Assembly: GCF_003311645.1 (NCBI RefSeq)
Contig: NZ_QEST01000048.1
Span: forward strand, 81,313 to 145,312
Direction: 5' to 3'
Source of the DNA: Streptomyces sp. PT12
GTDB lineage: Bacteria; Actinomycetota; Actinomycetes; Streptomycetales; Streptomycetaceae
Length of the DNA: 64,000 bases
The notes beneath the pieces were generated by a model that did not search any database, was not told the DNA's origin, and saw nothing but the letters and a program-made list of their open reading frames with translations. How positions within the stretch are numbered: the first letter of the stretch is position 1; the number at the start of each line of letters is the position of its first letter. The position numbers were made by a program, and so were the translations under genes. This document shows positions 52,804-62,471 of the stretch, in pieces.

Positions 52804-54447
52804 TCAGGCGATCGGCTCGTCGGCGCGCGTCACCCGCTGCGTTCCCGAGCGGGTCAGATACGAACGCGCCAGCGCGCTTGTGGCGGCCGGGTCGGCGCGG
52901 TCGGAGAGCGCGAAGTAGTCCATCTGCGCCCGCTCGGCGGTGACGTCGAGGACCGCGTAGCCGTGCGAGTCCATGTCCACCCAGCGCACATGCCGGTTGG
53001 CCGCGCGCACGGCCGCCTCGGCGACGCCGGAGAGGGTGTGGGGCGGCACGCCCAGGATGTCGTCGAGGTTGTCGGAGGTGACGGATGTGACCACGAACTC
53101 CGTGGCCACGGACGGCGACAGCGGGTACAGCGCGGCGTTGAGCGGCACGTCGTTCGCCCAGTGCATATGGATGTCGCCGGTCAGGAACACGGTGTTGGCG
53201 ATGCCCTCGCCGTGCAGGTGGCCGAGCAGCCGCTCGCGGTCGTGCGTGTAGCCGTCCCACTGGTCGGTGCCGATGGCAAGGCCGCCCGCGGGGATGCCGA
53301 GGCACTCGGCGATCGGCCCGAGGAGGTGGGCGGGGACCGAGCCGAACGCCACGGGCGAGATCATCACGGAGTTGCCGATCAGGTGCCAGCGGGCGTCGGA
53401 GGCGGACAACCCCGAGGTGAGCCAGTCCAGTTGGGCGCGCCCCGCGATCGTGCGACCGGGGGAGTCGACCGCGCCATCGCCGACGCCGACCTGCTGGTCG
53501 CGGAACGAGCGCAGGTCGAGGAGGTGCAGATCGGCCAGGCCGCCGAACCGCAGCCGCCGATACGTCGTTCCCTCGATCGCGGGGCGCACCGGCATCCACT
53601 CGAAGTACGCCTGGACGGCGGCCTCCCGGCGCGCGGACCACGCGCCCTCCGCGCCCTCGGTGTGGTTCTCGGCGCCGTCACGCCAGCTGTCGTTCGCGCT
53701 CTCGTGGTCGTCCCAGATCGCGATCACGGGGTGGGCGGCGTGCAGCGCGGCGAGGTCGGGGTCGGTGCGCTGGTGGCCGTGCCTGACGCGGTAGTCGGCC
53801 AGGGTCAGCACCTCGTGCGCGGGCTCGTGCCGCCGCACGGGCTCGGCCGGGTACTCGCCCGTGCCGTACTCGTAGATGTAGTCGCCCAGGTGCAGTACCG
53901 CGTGCAGGTCGGCGCGGGCGGCGAGGTGGCGGTAGGCGGCGAAGTGGCCCGCCTCGTAGTTGGAGCAGGAGACGACGCCGAACCTGAGGTTCCCCGGCTC
54001 CGCGCCCTCGGCGGGCGCGGTGCGGGTGCGGCCCGCGGGCGAACGGACGCCGCCCGCCGCGAACCTGAAGTGGTACGCGGTGTCGGGCAGCAGGCCGCGC
54101 ACATCCGCCTTGACGGTGTGGTCGGCCGCGGCGCTCGCGACGACCCGGCCGCGGGTCACGACCGCGGCGAAGTCCGCGTCGGTGGCGACCTCCCACTCCA
54201 CCTCGACCTCGGGTCCGACGCCCGATCCCGGCACCGCGCCAGGCACGGGGGTGACCCGCGTCCACAGCAGCACGCCGTCGGGCAGCGGGTCGCCCGAGGC
54301 GACGCCATGGAGGAACGCGGGCGCTTCTTCCGCCTGCCCGGCGCCCGCTTGCCCCGCACCGGCCTCGCCCGCGACGGCGAGCGGCAGGGCGGCGGCGACG
54401 GCGGCGGTCGTGACGACGGCGCGGCGGGAGGGTCCAAGGGTGGTCAC
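52804..54447 (-). CDS. phoD: Secreted alkaline phosphatase, PhoD family
   Basis: 547 residues. [22 protein letters not shown] is a twin-arginine signal. The mature protein has the PhoD order: [42 protein letters not shown] (metal Asp region), [26 protein letters not shown], and [14 protein letters not shown]. The family uses Ca2+/Fe3+ and releases phosphate from diesters and monoesters outside the cell. GTG 54447 is chosen for signal placement; TAGCAT lies 8 nt upstream on the same strand, a leaderless layout. Confidence 0.88.
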   Translation of the reverse strand: MTTLGPSRRAVVTTAAVAAALPLAVAGEAGAGQAGAGQAEEAPAFLHGVASGDPLPDGVLLWTRVTPVPGAVPGSGVGPEVEVEWEVATDADFAAVVTRGRVVASAAADHTVKADVRGLLPDTAYHFRFAAGGVRSPAGRTRTAPAEGAEPGNLRFGVVSCSNYEAGHFAAYRHLAARADLHAVLHLGDYIYEYGTGEYPAEPVRRHEPAHEVLTLADYRVRHGHQRTDPDLAALHAAHPVIAIWDDHESANDSWRDGAENHTEGAEGAWSARREAAVQAYFEWMPVRPAIEGTTYRRLRFGGLADLHLLDLRSFRDQQVGVGDGAVDSPGRTIAGRAQLDWLTSGLSASDARWHLIGNSVMISPVAFGSVPAHLLGPIAECLGIPAGGLAIGTDQWDGYTHDRERLLGHLHGEGIANTVFLTGDIHMHWANDVPLNAALYPLSPSVATEFVVTSVTSDNLDDILGVPPHTLSGVAEAAVRAANRHVRWVDMDSHGYAVLDVTAERAQMDYFALSDRADPAATSALARSYLTRSGTQRVTRADEPIA

Positions 54448-54680
54448 GAGGGCAGATGCTAGAACAGGTGCCCGACGAAGTCGGCCCGGATCCCGAAGAG
54501 TTCGCCGCCCGGCCGCCCTCCGTCCGCCCGGCCGTCGCCCGGTGGCTCGCCGCCGCCCGTGTGCCGTGGCGCGATGGGCGCGTGGGGTCGCGTTCACCCA
54601 GGGCCCGGTCGAGCAGCCCTATGGCATCGCCAGCCGAAGTCCCGAGCCGGGCGCCAGGTCATGGGCGCCCTGGCACCAGG

Positions 54681-55622
54681 TCACGGGAGGTGGGCGAAGA
54701 TCCAGCGGTTGGGGGCCAGGGGGTCGTTGGGCTCGGGGAGGGGGCCCCGGCCGTGCCTGCGAGTGAAGTCGAACGGCGTGTGAACCGATGTGGACCAGCC
54801 CCTGGCGCGCAGGTCGGCGGCCGAGTCGGGGCGCGGCTCGCCGTCGAAGAGCGCGAGCAGGTCCACGCCGATCTGGCGCTTGGTCGCGCTGTAGAGCGGG
54901 CTGTTCCTGGCCGTCGGCGCGCCGATGTCCAGCTTGGCCTCGTAGCCGAGCGCGCTGCCCGGCGCGCTCAGCCGGTCCACGGTGGCGACGAGGTGGCGCT
55001 CGGCGGCGTGGGGGAGGTAGAGCAGCAGGCCCTCGGCCAGCCATGTGGTGGGGGCGGACGGATCGAATCCCGCGGCGGTCAGCGCGCCCGCCCAGTCGTC
55101 GCGCAGGTCGGCGGCGACGGTGACGCGCGCCGCGCGGGGCGTCGCGCGCCGCCCTTCGAGCACCCCGCGCTTGAACGCCAGCACCTGAGCGTGGTCGATC
55201 TCGAACACCGCGCAGCCGGGCGGCCAGTCGACGCGGAACGCCCGCGCGTCCAACCCCGCGCCCAGCAGCACGACTTGACGGGCTCCGGCGCGGGCCGAGC
55301 GGAGCGCGAAGTCGTCGAGGACCCTGGTGCGCAGGGCGAAGTAGCGGCCAAGGCGCCCCCACAGGGGGTTCGCGTCGCCGCCGGGGACCTGCCGCGGGCG
55401 CGTCGGCCAGTGGGCCGAGGCCCGCGCGGCGCGCACGAAGTGCTCGGCGTGCACATCCCTGGCCAGGGCGTCGACGCGGTGCGTCTCGATCGCCCGCGCC
55501 GCGGCGACCATGAGCGCGGTCAGCCCGACGCCGCCTTCGACGCCGGGAACGGTGCCGGTGCCGGGCTCGATGCCGGGCTCGATGCCGGTGCCGGGACCTG
55601 TATCGGTGTGGATGTCGCCCAC
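54681..55622 (-). CDS. SAM-dependent methyltransferase (TIGR00027/LCM type)
   Basis: 313 residues. GVGLTALMVAAARAIETHR at the start, VVLLGAGLDARAFRVDWPPG (SAM loop), FEIDHAQVLAFKRGVL and WLAEGLLLYLPHAAERHLV are the ordered motifs of this actinomycete family. The first ~30 residues are a TGIEPG-type repeat tail. Its first ~100 nt overlap the end of the upstream gene in another frame; an ATG at 55511 would remove this overlap but cut into the conserved opening. It likely acts with the two upstream enzymes on a small molecule. Confidence 0.8.
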   Translation of the reverse strand: MGDIHTDTGPGTGIEPGIEPGTGTVPGVEGGVGLTALMVAAARAIETHRVDALARDVHAEHFVRAARASAHWPTRPRQVPGGDANPLWGRLGRYFALRTRVLDDFALRSARAGARQVVLLGAGLDARAFRVDWPPGCAVFEIDHAQVLAFKRGVLEGRRATPRAARVTVAADLRDDWAGALTAAGFDPSAPTTWLAEGLLLYLPHAAERHLVATVDRLSAPGSALGYEAKLDIGAPTARNSPLYSATKRQIGVDLLALFDGEPRPDSAADLRARGWSTSVHTPFDFTRRHGRGPLPEPNDPLAPNRWIFAHLP

Positions 55623-56266
55623 GCGGCCGCTTCCTCCGGGGTGAGTGTGGTGGTGCGGGCGCCGTAGACCAGGCGCATAAAGCGCAGGATCTCCGCGTCC
55701 GGCAGGTGCAGGCTCGCGGTGCAGTCCGTCAGGACCGTCACATGGAACCCCTTCTGGAACGCCGTCCGCGCCGTCGAGTCCACGCAGACATCCGTGAACA
55801 GGCCGACAAACACCAGGTGTTCGACGCCGCGCCCGACCAGATACCGCCCGAACCCGTCGCCCCCGAACCCGTCGCCCCCGAACCCGTCGCCCCCGGACCC
55901 GTCGCCCCCGAACCCGTCGCCCCCGGACCCGTCGCTGAGGAACGCGTCAAAGCACGCCCGTTTGGTGAAGACCCGCTCGCCTGGGGCCGGGGCCACCTTG
56001 TGGAACGCGGCTCCGTCCGAGCCCTCGCGGCACTTGGGCAGCTTGCCAAGCAGCTCGTCCCTGCGCCGCCAGCTGGGCCGTTGATACGCGACATCGCCGA
56101 CGAACCGGACGAAGACGACCTCCGTGCCGCCGCGCCGCGCGGCGTCGACGGCGCGCGCGGCGTTGGTCGTCACCCGGTCCAACGCCGCGGGATCGCCGGG
56201 GAATCCGGTGCTGAAGTCGTTCTGGAGGTCGACGGCGATCAGCGCCGTGCCGCCCCCGGCGGTCAT
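55520..56266 (-). CDS. Isochorismatase-like cysteine hydrolase
   Basis: 248 residues. TALIAVDLQNDFSTG (Asp), ERVFTKRACFDAFLSD (Lys) and LVFVGLFTDVCVDSTARTAF (Cys) supply the Asp-Lys-Cys triad of the isochorismatase/nicotinamidase fold. Between Lys and Cys is an insert of six GGDG[FS] units coded by a 15-bp tandem repeat (55846-55935), an in-frame expansion. The C-terminus is an Ala/Pro/Ser tail overlapping the methyltransferase gene. ATG 56266 overlaps the upstream stop (ATGA). Confidence 0.83.
   Translation of the reverse strand: MTAGGGTALIAVDLQNDFSTGFPGDPAALDRVTTNAARAVDAARRGGTEVVFVRFVGDVAYQRPSWRRRDELLGKLPKCREGSDGAAFHKVAPAPGERVFTKRACFDAFLSDGSGGDGFGGDGSGGDGFGGDGFGGDGFGRYLVGRGVEHLVFVGLFTDVCVDSTARTAFQKGFHVTVLTDCTASLHLPDAEILRFMRLVYGARTTTLTPEEAAAWATSTPIQVPAPASSPASSPAPAPFPASKAASG
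55846..55935. repeat. 15-bp tandem repeat in the isochorismatase-like gene, six copies
   Basis: CCCCGAACCCGTCGC-type units, in phase with the reading frame, encode a flexible Gly-Asp-Gly-rich loop. Two alternate versions (GAA/GGA) are interleaved. Confidence 0.9.
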
Positions 56267-57354
56267 GCCCCGGCCACCGGCGTCGGCGCCGCGGCGCGGG
56301 GCGCGTCGGCGAACGCGTCCCCGAACGCGCCGAGGAACGCGTCCACCACCGCCGTCGTCGAGTGCCGCCCCCCGGCGTCCCGCGTCCCCACGCCCCGCTC
56401 GCGCAGCGTCAGCAGGGCGCGCTCCGCCGCGTCCACCGCGCCGGGGCAGCCGACGTGCCGCTCGGCGATGGCCACCGCGGCGCGCACGGTGGCCAGGGGG
56501 TTGACGGTGTCGCGGCCCGCCAGGTCGTCGGCCGAGCCGTGCACGGTCTGGTACTCGACGAGACCGGCCACGTCGGGGTCGAGGTGGACGTTCTCCGTGC
56601 AGCGGCTCTCCTGGCGCTCGGAGCCGAAGCGGTCGAGCAGGACCACATGCATGATGTCGCCCCATTCATTCCCGGCGACGATCACGGTGCGCGGCGCGGG
56701 CCCGTGCTCGACCAGGTCGCGGTTCACCGTGTCGGGCTGGCACAACTCGATGCGCACGCCCCGCCGTTGGGCGATCTCGGTCACCCAGGCTTCAAAGGCG
56801 CCGTCGAGCAGGTGGAACTTGTACGCCATGACCACGCGCCCCACCTCGCGGCCCGGCCACTGCCGCAGCGCCCGCCGCAGCGCGAGCGCGACGATCTCGT
56901 CGGTCACCGCGTGGCTGAACGTCTGGGTGCGGGTGACGGTGCCGGGCGCGTGGTCGTTCTCGCCGGTGTAGAAGCCCTGGGCCTGGTCGCGGACGAGCAG
57001 CATCGACGCGTCGCCCGCGCCGATGGGGTCCACCTTCACCGCGCGCAGGCGCTGCCGCACGAGATACAGCGACTGGGCGTTGATCGCCGTGCGGAAGAGG
57101 GCCGTGACCCCCGCGGCGGCCAGGGAGCGGCAGAAGTGCTCGTAGTGCTCGGCGTCCGCGCGCGTCAGCTCCCTGACGCGCTCGATCCCGCCCTCGCCCC
57201 TGAGCGACACATAGGAGTGGTACGCCATCGGCGAGCGCACGACGTCCACCGCGCGTCCATACGCCCCGGCGACCTCCCCCACGACCCGCTCGAAGACCGC
57301 GGCCAACTCCGGCCCCGTCCCCCGCCCGACGGCGAGCCCGACGGCCGACTTCAC
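56263..57354 (-). CDS. Isocitrate/isopropylmalate dehydrogenase-family protein
   Basis: 363 residues, normal family length. VVMAYKFHLLDGAFEAWV (catalytic Lys), VAGNEWGDIMHVVLLDRFG (Asn/Asp), and EYQTVHGSADDLAGRDTVNPLATV (the HGSAPDIAGK-NP signature) place it in the metal-dependent 3-isopropylmalate/isocitrate/tartrate dehydrogenase family. Arg residues of the malate core differ from LeuB, so the substrate is probably unusual. GTG 57354 with GGTGGAGCAC upstream is the start. It leads a three-gene operon with an isochorismatase-like hydrolase and a methyltransferase, suggesting small-molecule tailoring. Confidence 0.78.
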   Translation of the reverse strand: MKSAVGLAVGRGTGPELAAVFERVVGEVAGAYGRAVDVVRSPMAYHSYVSLRGEGGIERVRELTRADAEHYEHFCRSLAAAGVTALFRTAINAQSLYLVRQRLRAVKVDPIGAGDASMLLVRDQAQGFYTGENDHAPGTVTRTQTFSHAVTDEIVALALRRALRQWPGREVGRVVMAYKFHLLDGAFEAWVTEIAQRRGVRIELCQPDTVNRDLVEHGPAPRTVIVAGNEWGDIMHVVLLDRFGSERQESRCTENVHLDPDVAGLVEYQTVHGSADDLAGRDTVNPLATVRAAVAIAERHVGCPGAVDAAERALLTLRERGVGTRDAGGRHSTTAVVDAFLGAFGDAFADAPRAAAPTPVAGA

Positions 57355-57508
57355 TGTGCTCCACCCATGCTGACCCTCATCTCTCCCGGCGACGTGCGCG
57401 ATGGCGCTCCGCGACGACGCTCCCCATGACGACGCCGCTCCCCCATGACTCGGCACGCCCTCCACTATCCGTTCGAGGGGGCGGGCGGGGACGGGGAGGC
57501 GGGAATTG

Positions 57509-57526
57509 TTCACCGAAAAGGGTGAG
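57509..57526 (-). promoter_or_regulatory. Imperfect palindrome shared with 63092-63109
   Basis: Minus strand CTCACCC-TTTT-CGGTGAA, 155 bp upstream of the dehydrogenase start and 33 bp... downstream side of it lies the caspase stop. It is followed on the minus strand by a CCCGCCTCCCCG run. The similar element at 63092 has the same order, so both may be one regulator's site. Confidence 0.4.
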
Positions 57527-57559
57527 ATGCGCTGGCCAAGGGTTTGGCCGCGGGGCGGC

Positions 57560-60500
57560 TCATCGGGCGGGGCAGCTCTCCCTGAACGGAATGTCGGGGG
57601 CCAGCTCGGCCCACTCCCACGCGTCGAGGCCGCCGCCCGCGACGCGGCAGGCCATGCCGACCGTGTCCGCCGCGATGGCCGGGTGATCGCCCAGGTCGAA
57701 TACGAACGAGCCACCGCCGCTCGCCGTCACCAGATACCGCCCGTCGGGGGAGAACACCGCGTCGAGCACGACGTCCTCGTGCGTCGGCAGCCGGAACGCC
57801 ACGTGCGGCTCGGCGCGTTCGCCCACGGCCCACACGCGGACCGTTCCGTCGTTGGCGGCCCCCGCCACCAGGTCGCCGTCCGGGTGGAACGCCAGGTGCG
57901 ACATCAGCTCGCTCTCCGGCTCGGTCATACCCACCACCTCGGGGGCGCCCGGCCCCTCGATGTCCCACAGCAGCAGGTTGTTGCTCTCGCCCTGTCCGAA
58001 CCACTCCTCGGTCACCACGGTCGCGCCGTCGGGGGCGGGGACGGCGGGATCGCTTGCCCGCTGCGCGGAGTCGAGCTCGACGGCGTCCCCGGTCGAGACG
58101 TCCCACAGGCTGACGCGGGGGCTGGCGGGTATGAGGAGGCGACGGTTGTCGGGAAGGAACGCCAGGTCGCCCACCGCGGCGGTCGACTCGAACGACGCGA
58201 CCTCGGACGGGTGCGCGGGATCGGCGACATCCCAGACCGAGACGTCATCGCCCCTGTGTGCCAGCAGCGAGCCGTCGGGGGAGAGCGCGAGGGAATCCAC
58301 CGCCCCTTCCTCGACGTCGAGTTGGCCCACCTGGCGCGGCTCGGCCGGGTCGGTGACATCCCATAGCGCCAGCTCGCCCTCGCGGTGCAGGGCGGCAAGC
58401 AGGGAGCCGTCCGCGCTGAACGCCACGTCGACGACGCCGCCCTGGGGCCGTCCCCGGAGGGTGGCGACAACGCCGGGCGCGGCGGGGTCGGTCATGTCGA
58501 CCAGCCGGACCTCGGCGCCCCGGCCGACGGCCAGCGTGGTGCCACCGCCGCCAGGCGGCCAGGCCCGCGCCGTGCCAAGGATGGGCTCGGGAAGGATGTC
58601 GATCTGCCGGAGGTCCCCCAGGTCCCAGCGGATGGTATCGAACGCGATGCCGTCAACCGAGAGCAGCGAGCGCCCCTCGGGGCCGAAGGCCAACCCCTCG
58701 ACGATGTAGCCGTGCCCCGTGAGGCGGGCCTCCTCGACCGGCTCCCTCAGGTCGCGCACATCCCACAGCGCGACGTTCGAGTCGAATCCGGCGCTGGCGA
58801 GTCGGCGCCCATCGGGTGAGAAGGCGAGCGTCTCGATCCTGTCGGTGTGTGCCGTCCACTCGGCCAACTCCTCTGTTTCGCCTCGTGAGTTGACATCGAA
58901 GAGCCGAATCGCGCGATCATCGCCCACGGCCAGCGGGCCGCCACCGGGGCTGAACGCGATCGCCGCGCGGGAGGCTTCGTCCACCCAGCCTCCCGCGCGC
59001 GGTCGCGCCGGGTCGCTCACATCCCACACGCGCACGCCGTCGAACCCCTGGACGGCGAGGGTCCGACCGTCGGGCCCGAACGTCAGGGCCTCCGCGTAGT
59101 CCTCCTCGTCGGTGACCGAGAGCCGCCGAGGACTCCGGGGGTCGGACACGTCCCACAGAACGAGCGTCTCGCCGTCCTCGCGCTCCCAGCCGACGGCGGC
59201 CAGCGTCGTGCCGTCCGGGCTGAGGCCGACCGCCGTCGGCGCCCCCGGCGTGCCCTCGATCTCCAGCGACGCGAGGCGTTCGGGCTCGGCGCCCTCGGCG
59301 AACCCCGCGATGTCCCACAGCGAGACCGCGCCGTCGCCGCACAGCGTGGCCAGCGTCGCGCCGTCGGGGCCGCCGAGCGCGAGCTGTTCCTCGGCCTCGC
59401 CCCGGCAGGGCAGCCGCGCCAGCGGGCCGCGCCGGTCGGAGCCGGGGCCCACGTCCCACAGCGCCAGGCCCTCCTCGTCCGAAAGACCGGCCAGCGTCCG
59501 CCCGTCCGCGCCGAGCACGGTGCTGCCGGGGAAGGTGGATGTGTCGGCGTCCGCCGTCTGCAACTGGTCGGCGCCCCGGAACGGCTGGGTGGCCAGCGTG
59601 GTGTACAGCGCCTCGCGCGCCTCGGCCGTGGGGCGCAGCGCGTGGGCCGCGAGGGCGAGGCGCAGCGACTCGCGCGGGTCGGTCGCGCGGGCGCTCTCGG
59701 CCTGGGCCAACAGGGCGCGGTGGGTGGCGAGTTCGCCCTGCTCCTCGGCGTTGCGCCGCTGCTCGTTCGCGTTTCCCAGCTGCACCCAGGCGACCGCGGT
59801 GGCGATCAGGGCCAGGCACAGGGCCACGGCCACCGCGAGAAGGGAGCGGCGCAGGACGGTGACCCCGCGGGCCTCGCGGAGGCGTTCCCGCTCCTCGGCC
59901 TCCTCGCTCGCGGCCACGAACTCCCGCTCTCGCGCGGGGAGTTCGCCGAGGGCCTGGGCATCCTGGAGTCTACTGCCCCGGTAGAGGTACGCCGGGTCGC
60001 GCTGGGCGTGCCACGCGTCTGCGACCGCGCGCAGCTCCTGGCGCAGCAGCAGGGCGGCGGTGTCCTGCTCGATCCAGCGGCGCAGATGCGGCCACTCCCG
60101 CAGCAGCGCCTCGTGCGCGATCTGCGCCGAGTCCCGGTCCACGGTGATCAGCCGCCGCGCGGCCAGCAGGTCGCACAGGTCCCCGGCGTCCGGCGGGAGG
60201 CCGTCGAGCAGGGTGGCGAGCGGCACGCGGTCGCGGACCGCCGAGCGGACGCCGGTGCCGTCGGGGGCCAGGTGCACCATGCGCGGCAGCAGCATCCGCA
60301 GGGTGGCGCGCTGTTGGTCGTCGAGCCGCTTGTACAGGTCCTCGGTCGTGGTGGCGACCGAGCGCCATATGCCGCCGACCGCCTCATATCCGGCGAGGGT
60401 GAGCCTGGCGCCGCTGCGCCGCTGCCAGGTCTCGCGCAGCACATGGGCGAGGAACGGCAGCGCGCCCGCCGTGTCGTCGCCTGGGCGGCCCTCGCGCAGG

Positions 60501-61969
60501 TCGTGCAGCAGCCGTTCGGTCAGCCCGGGCTCCAGGCGCAGCCCCACCACGGCGGCCGGGCCGTCGACGGCGGCGCGCAGCTCGCGTTCGCGCATCGGAG
60601 CGACGGTCAACTGGCCGTGCTCCAGGGAGCGTTCAAGCTCGGGGTGGGCCAGGCAGCTGCCGTAGTGGTCGGCGCGCAGGCCGAGGACCACACGGGGGCG
60701 CGCCTCGGTGCGAGCGCCGCCCGCGAGCGCGGCGATGAACGAGTCCCGTTCATGCGGGTCCTCGCAGCGGATGAACACCTCCTCGAACTGGTCGACGACC
60801 AGCAGCCCGCACGCCGGACGCCCCGGGAGCGGCGGGGGGAAGCGGCCCTCGTCGAGCGCGTCGCGCACCTGCTCGCGCTCCCGGCCCGTGGCCCCGGCCC
60901 ACACCTCGGCGAGCGCGTCCAGCGGGTGCGCGCCGGGTGCGGTCAACAGTAGGGCGGGCCAGGGCACTTGGGGGTCGCCCTTGGCGTGGCGGCGTTCGAG
61001 CCCGGCGAGCAGACCTGCGCGCAGCAGCGAGGACTTGCCCGCGCCCGACGCGCCGACCAGGACCACGGGCCCATCGCCCGGGCCCGTGACCGCGTCGAGC
61101 AGCCGCTCCTTCAGCTCGTCGCGGCCGAAGAATTGGTGGCTCTCCTCGGCCCTGAACGGCTCCAACCCCGGGTAGGGGCACGGCACATCGGCGGGCCGCT
61201 CGTCGGGCGCCCCGGCGTCGTCGGGGCCCAGCTCGGGGGCGGCGCGGTTGCGGGCGATGACCAGCTCGCCGAGCGTTCCCTCGCTCTGGCGGGACGGCCG
61301 CACCCGCCCGTCGGCGAACTCCCGGTCCAGGACGGCGTACATGCGGTCCGCCGTCAGCCAGGGCGGGCCCGTCGGGTCGCCTTCGGTGAGGAGCCGCAGC
61401 AGGCGCCCGCTGAAGAGGGTGTGCGGCTCGTCCGGGGGCGCGAACGACAGCTGGTAGTGGGAGGCCGAGGCCAGCAGGAGGCTGCCCCTGGGGCGGGCCG
61501 AGGCGAACGGCTGCCGCGCGCCGCCGCCCGTTCCCGGCGTTCTGGCGCGCCCTGAGAAGCAGCAGTCGAGGACGACGAGGCTGCCGTGCGGCGCCTCGCC
61601 GAGCAGGTCGCGCACGGTGCGGTAGGGGACGGCGCCCGCGATGTGGCCCGCGGACCGCCCGGCGTGGGTGGCGAGGTACAACTCGTCGCGCGGGCCCAGG
61701 AGTCCATGGCCGACGTAGTACAGCAGCACGGGTCCCGTGGCGTCCGCGACCGCCTCCTCGACGGCGGCCACCACCTCGTCGGGGCCCGCCGCGCCCGGCA
61801 CCCGCGTGACGCGCCCGAGGTCCATGCCGCAGACGTCGTGGAGCGCGCGCTCCAGGTCGTCGAGCGTGGTGTCGACGGCGGGCAGCGCGGGCAGCTGGGA
61901 GCCCGGGGCGTGGCGGCCCGTGCCGATCAGTACCGCGCGGGCGCCCTGGGCGGCCAGATCACCGCGCAC
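57560..61969 (-). CDS. Caspase-like protease - STAND NTPase - WD40 protein
   Basis: 1469 residues. Residues ~1-240 are a peptidase C14 (caspase/metacaspase-like) domain: YYVGHGLLG gives catalytic His88 and VVLDCCFSG catalytic Cys137. An nSTAND1-type NTPase follows, opened by PCPYPGLEPFRAEES and FFGRDEL, Walker A VGASGAGKSSLL (~303-310) and LLVVDQFEEVF (Walker B). A hydrophobic helix (~706-728) precedes a WD40 propeller (~780-1469) with FSPDG/ALWDV repeats. It reads as a membrane-tethered, effector-sensor conflict protein: WD40 senses, STAND switches, caspase cuts. It overlaps the EACC1 gene by 11 nt. Confidence 0.88.
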   Translation of the reverse strand: MRGDLAAQGARAVLIGTGRHAPGSQLPALPAVDTTLDDLERALHDVCGMDLGRVTRVPGAAGPDEVVAAVEEAVADATGPVLLYYVGHGLLGPRDELYLATHAGRSAGHIAGAVPYRTVRDLLGEAPHGSLVVLDCCFSGRARTPGTGGGARQPFASARPRGSLLLASASHYQLSFAPPDEPHTLFSGRLLRLLTEGDPTGPPWLTADRMYAVLDREFADGRVRPSRQSEGTLGELVIARNRAAPELGPDDAGAPDERPADVPCPYPGLEPFRAEESHQFFGRDELKERLLDAVTGPGDGPVVLVGASGAGKSSLLRAGLLAGLERRHAKGDPQVPWPALLLTAPGAHPLDALAEVWAGATGREREQVRDALDEGRFPPPLPGRPACGLLVVDQFEEVFIRCEDPHERDSFIAALAGGARTEARPRVVLGLRADHYGSCLAHPELERSLEHGQLTVAPMRERELRAAVDGPAAVVGLRLEPGLTERLLHDLREGRPGDDTAGALPFLAHVLRETWQRRSGARLTLAGYEAVGGIWRSVATTTEDLYKRLDDQQRATLRMLLPRMVHLAPDGTGVRSAVRDRVPLATLLDGLPPDAGDLCDLLAARRLITVDRDSAQIAHEALLREWPHLRRWIEQDTAALLLRQELRAVADAWHAQRDPAYLYRGSRLQDAQALGELPAREREFVAASEEAEERERLREARGVTVLRRSLLAVAVALCLALIATAVAWVQLGNANEQRRNAEEQGELATHRALLAQAESARATDPRESLRLALAAHALRPTAEAREALYTTLATQPFRGADQLQTADADTSTFPGSTVLGADGRTLAGLSDEEGLALWDVGPGSDRRGPLARLPCRGEAEEQLALGGPDGATLATLCGDGAVSLWDIAGFAEGAEPERLASLEIEGTPGAPTAVGLSPDGTTLAAVGWEREDGETLVLWDVSDPRSPRRLSVTDEEDYAEALTFGPDGRTLAVQGFDGVRVWDVSDPARPRAGGWVDEASRAAIAFSPGGGPLAVGDDRAIRLFDVNSRGETEELAEWTAHTDRIETLAFSPDGRRLASAGFDSNVALWDVRDLREPVEEARLTGHGYIVEGLAFGPEGRSLLSVDGIAFDTIRWDLGDLRQIDILPEPILGTARAWPPGGGGTTLAVGRGAEVRLVDMTDPAAPGVVATLRGRPQGGVVDVAFSADGSLLAALHREGELALWDVTDPAEPRQVGQLDVEEGAVDSLALSPDGSLLAHRGDDVSVWDVADPAHPSEVASFESTAAVGDLAFLPDNRRLLIPASPRVSLWDVSTGDAVELDSAQRASDPAVPAPDGATVVTEEWFGQGESNNLLLWDIEGPGAPEVVGMTEPESELMSHLAFHPDGDLVAGAANDGTVRVWAVGERAEPHVAFRLPTHEDVVLDAVFSPDGRYLVTASGGGSFVFDLGDHPAIAADTVGMACRVAGGGLDAWEWAELAPDIPFRESCPAR

Positions 61970-62348
61970 GGCCCGGGCCCTCGCCCCCGTCCTGGCCGGG
62001 CGGCGTGGCCAGGCGTTCGGCCAGCGCGGCGATCTCGTCGGGGCTCAGGGCGCGGACACGGTGGCTCGAGACGGTGATCTCGGTGCCGTCGGCCCTGGTC
62101 ACGGTGACGGTGTAGCTGCCGCGGCGCGTCTGGACCCAGGCGATGAGCGCCCCGGCGAAGACCGCCGCGACGCCGCCTGGTTCGAGCAGGGCGACCAGGG
62201 CGTCGGCCGCGGGGCCCATCGTCCCCGCCTCGGGCTCCGCGGGCTCCTCCTGGTGGACGCGCCCCCTCAACTCCGGCTCGGCGGAGAGCCATTGGCGCAG
62301 CTCCCGCGCGGCGCCCCCGTCCCCGCCCACGCTGATGACGACTCGCAT
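61959..62348 (-). CDS. EACC1 (effector-associated constant component 1)
   Basis: 129 residues. MRVVISVGGDGGAARELRQWLSAEPELRGRV, GTMGPAADALVALLEPGG, a hydrophobic AVFAGALIAWVQTRR, and SYTVTVTRADGTEITVSS fit the EACC1 family, which is nearly always encoded directly before caspase or trypsin-type effectors in actinomycete conflict systems. The stop overlaps the caspase-STAND start, so the two are co-translated. GGGGGGAGC just before ATG 62348 is the ribosome-binding site. Confidence 0.85.
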   Translation of the reverse strand: MRVVISVGGDGGAARELRQWLSAEPELRGRVHQEEPAEPEAGTMGPAADALVALLEPGGVAAVFAGALIAWVQTRRGSYTVTVTRADGTEITVSSHRVRALSPDEIAALAERLATPPGQDGGEGPGRAR

Positions 62349-62420
62349 GCTCCCCCCGGATGTCCGATGTCCTCGGCGCTCCGAGGCTACCCACCGGGGG
62401 CGCGGCCCGAAAGGTCAGCG

Positions 62421-62461
62421 CGGAGCCCCGGCCGCCGGGGGGGTGGGCGGCCGGGGCTCCG
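62421..62461 (-). terminator. Hairpin terminator of the EF-hand gene
   Basis: A perfect 16-bp stem (CGGAGCCCCGGCCGCC and its complement) with a 9-nt loop begins 11 bp past the EF-hand gene stop on the minus strand. It separates that gene from EACC1, so they are probably different transcripts. Confidence 0.85.
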
Positions 62462-62471
62462 GAAGGGGGGA

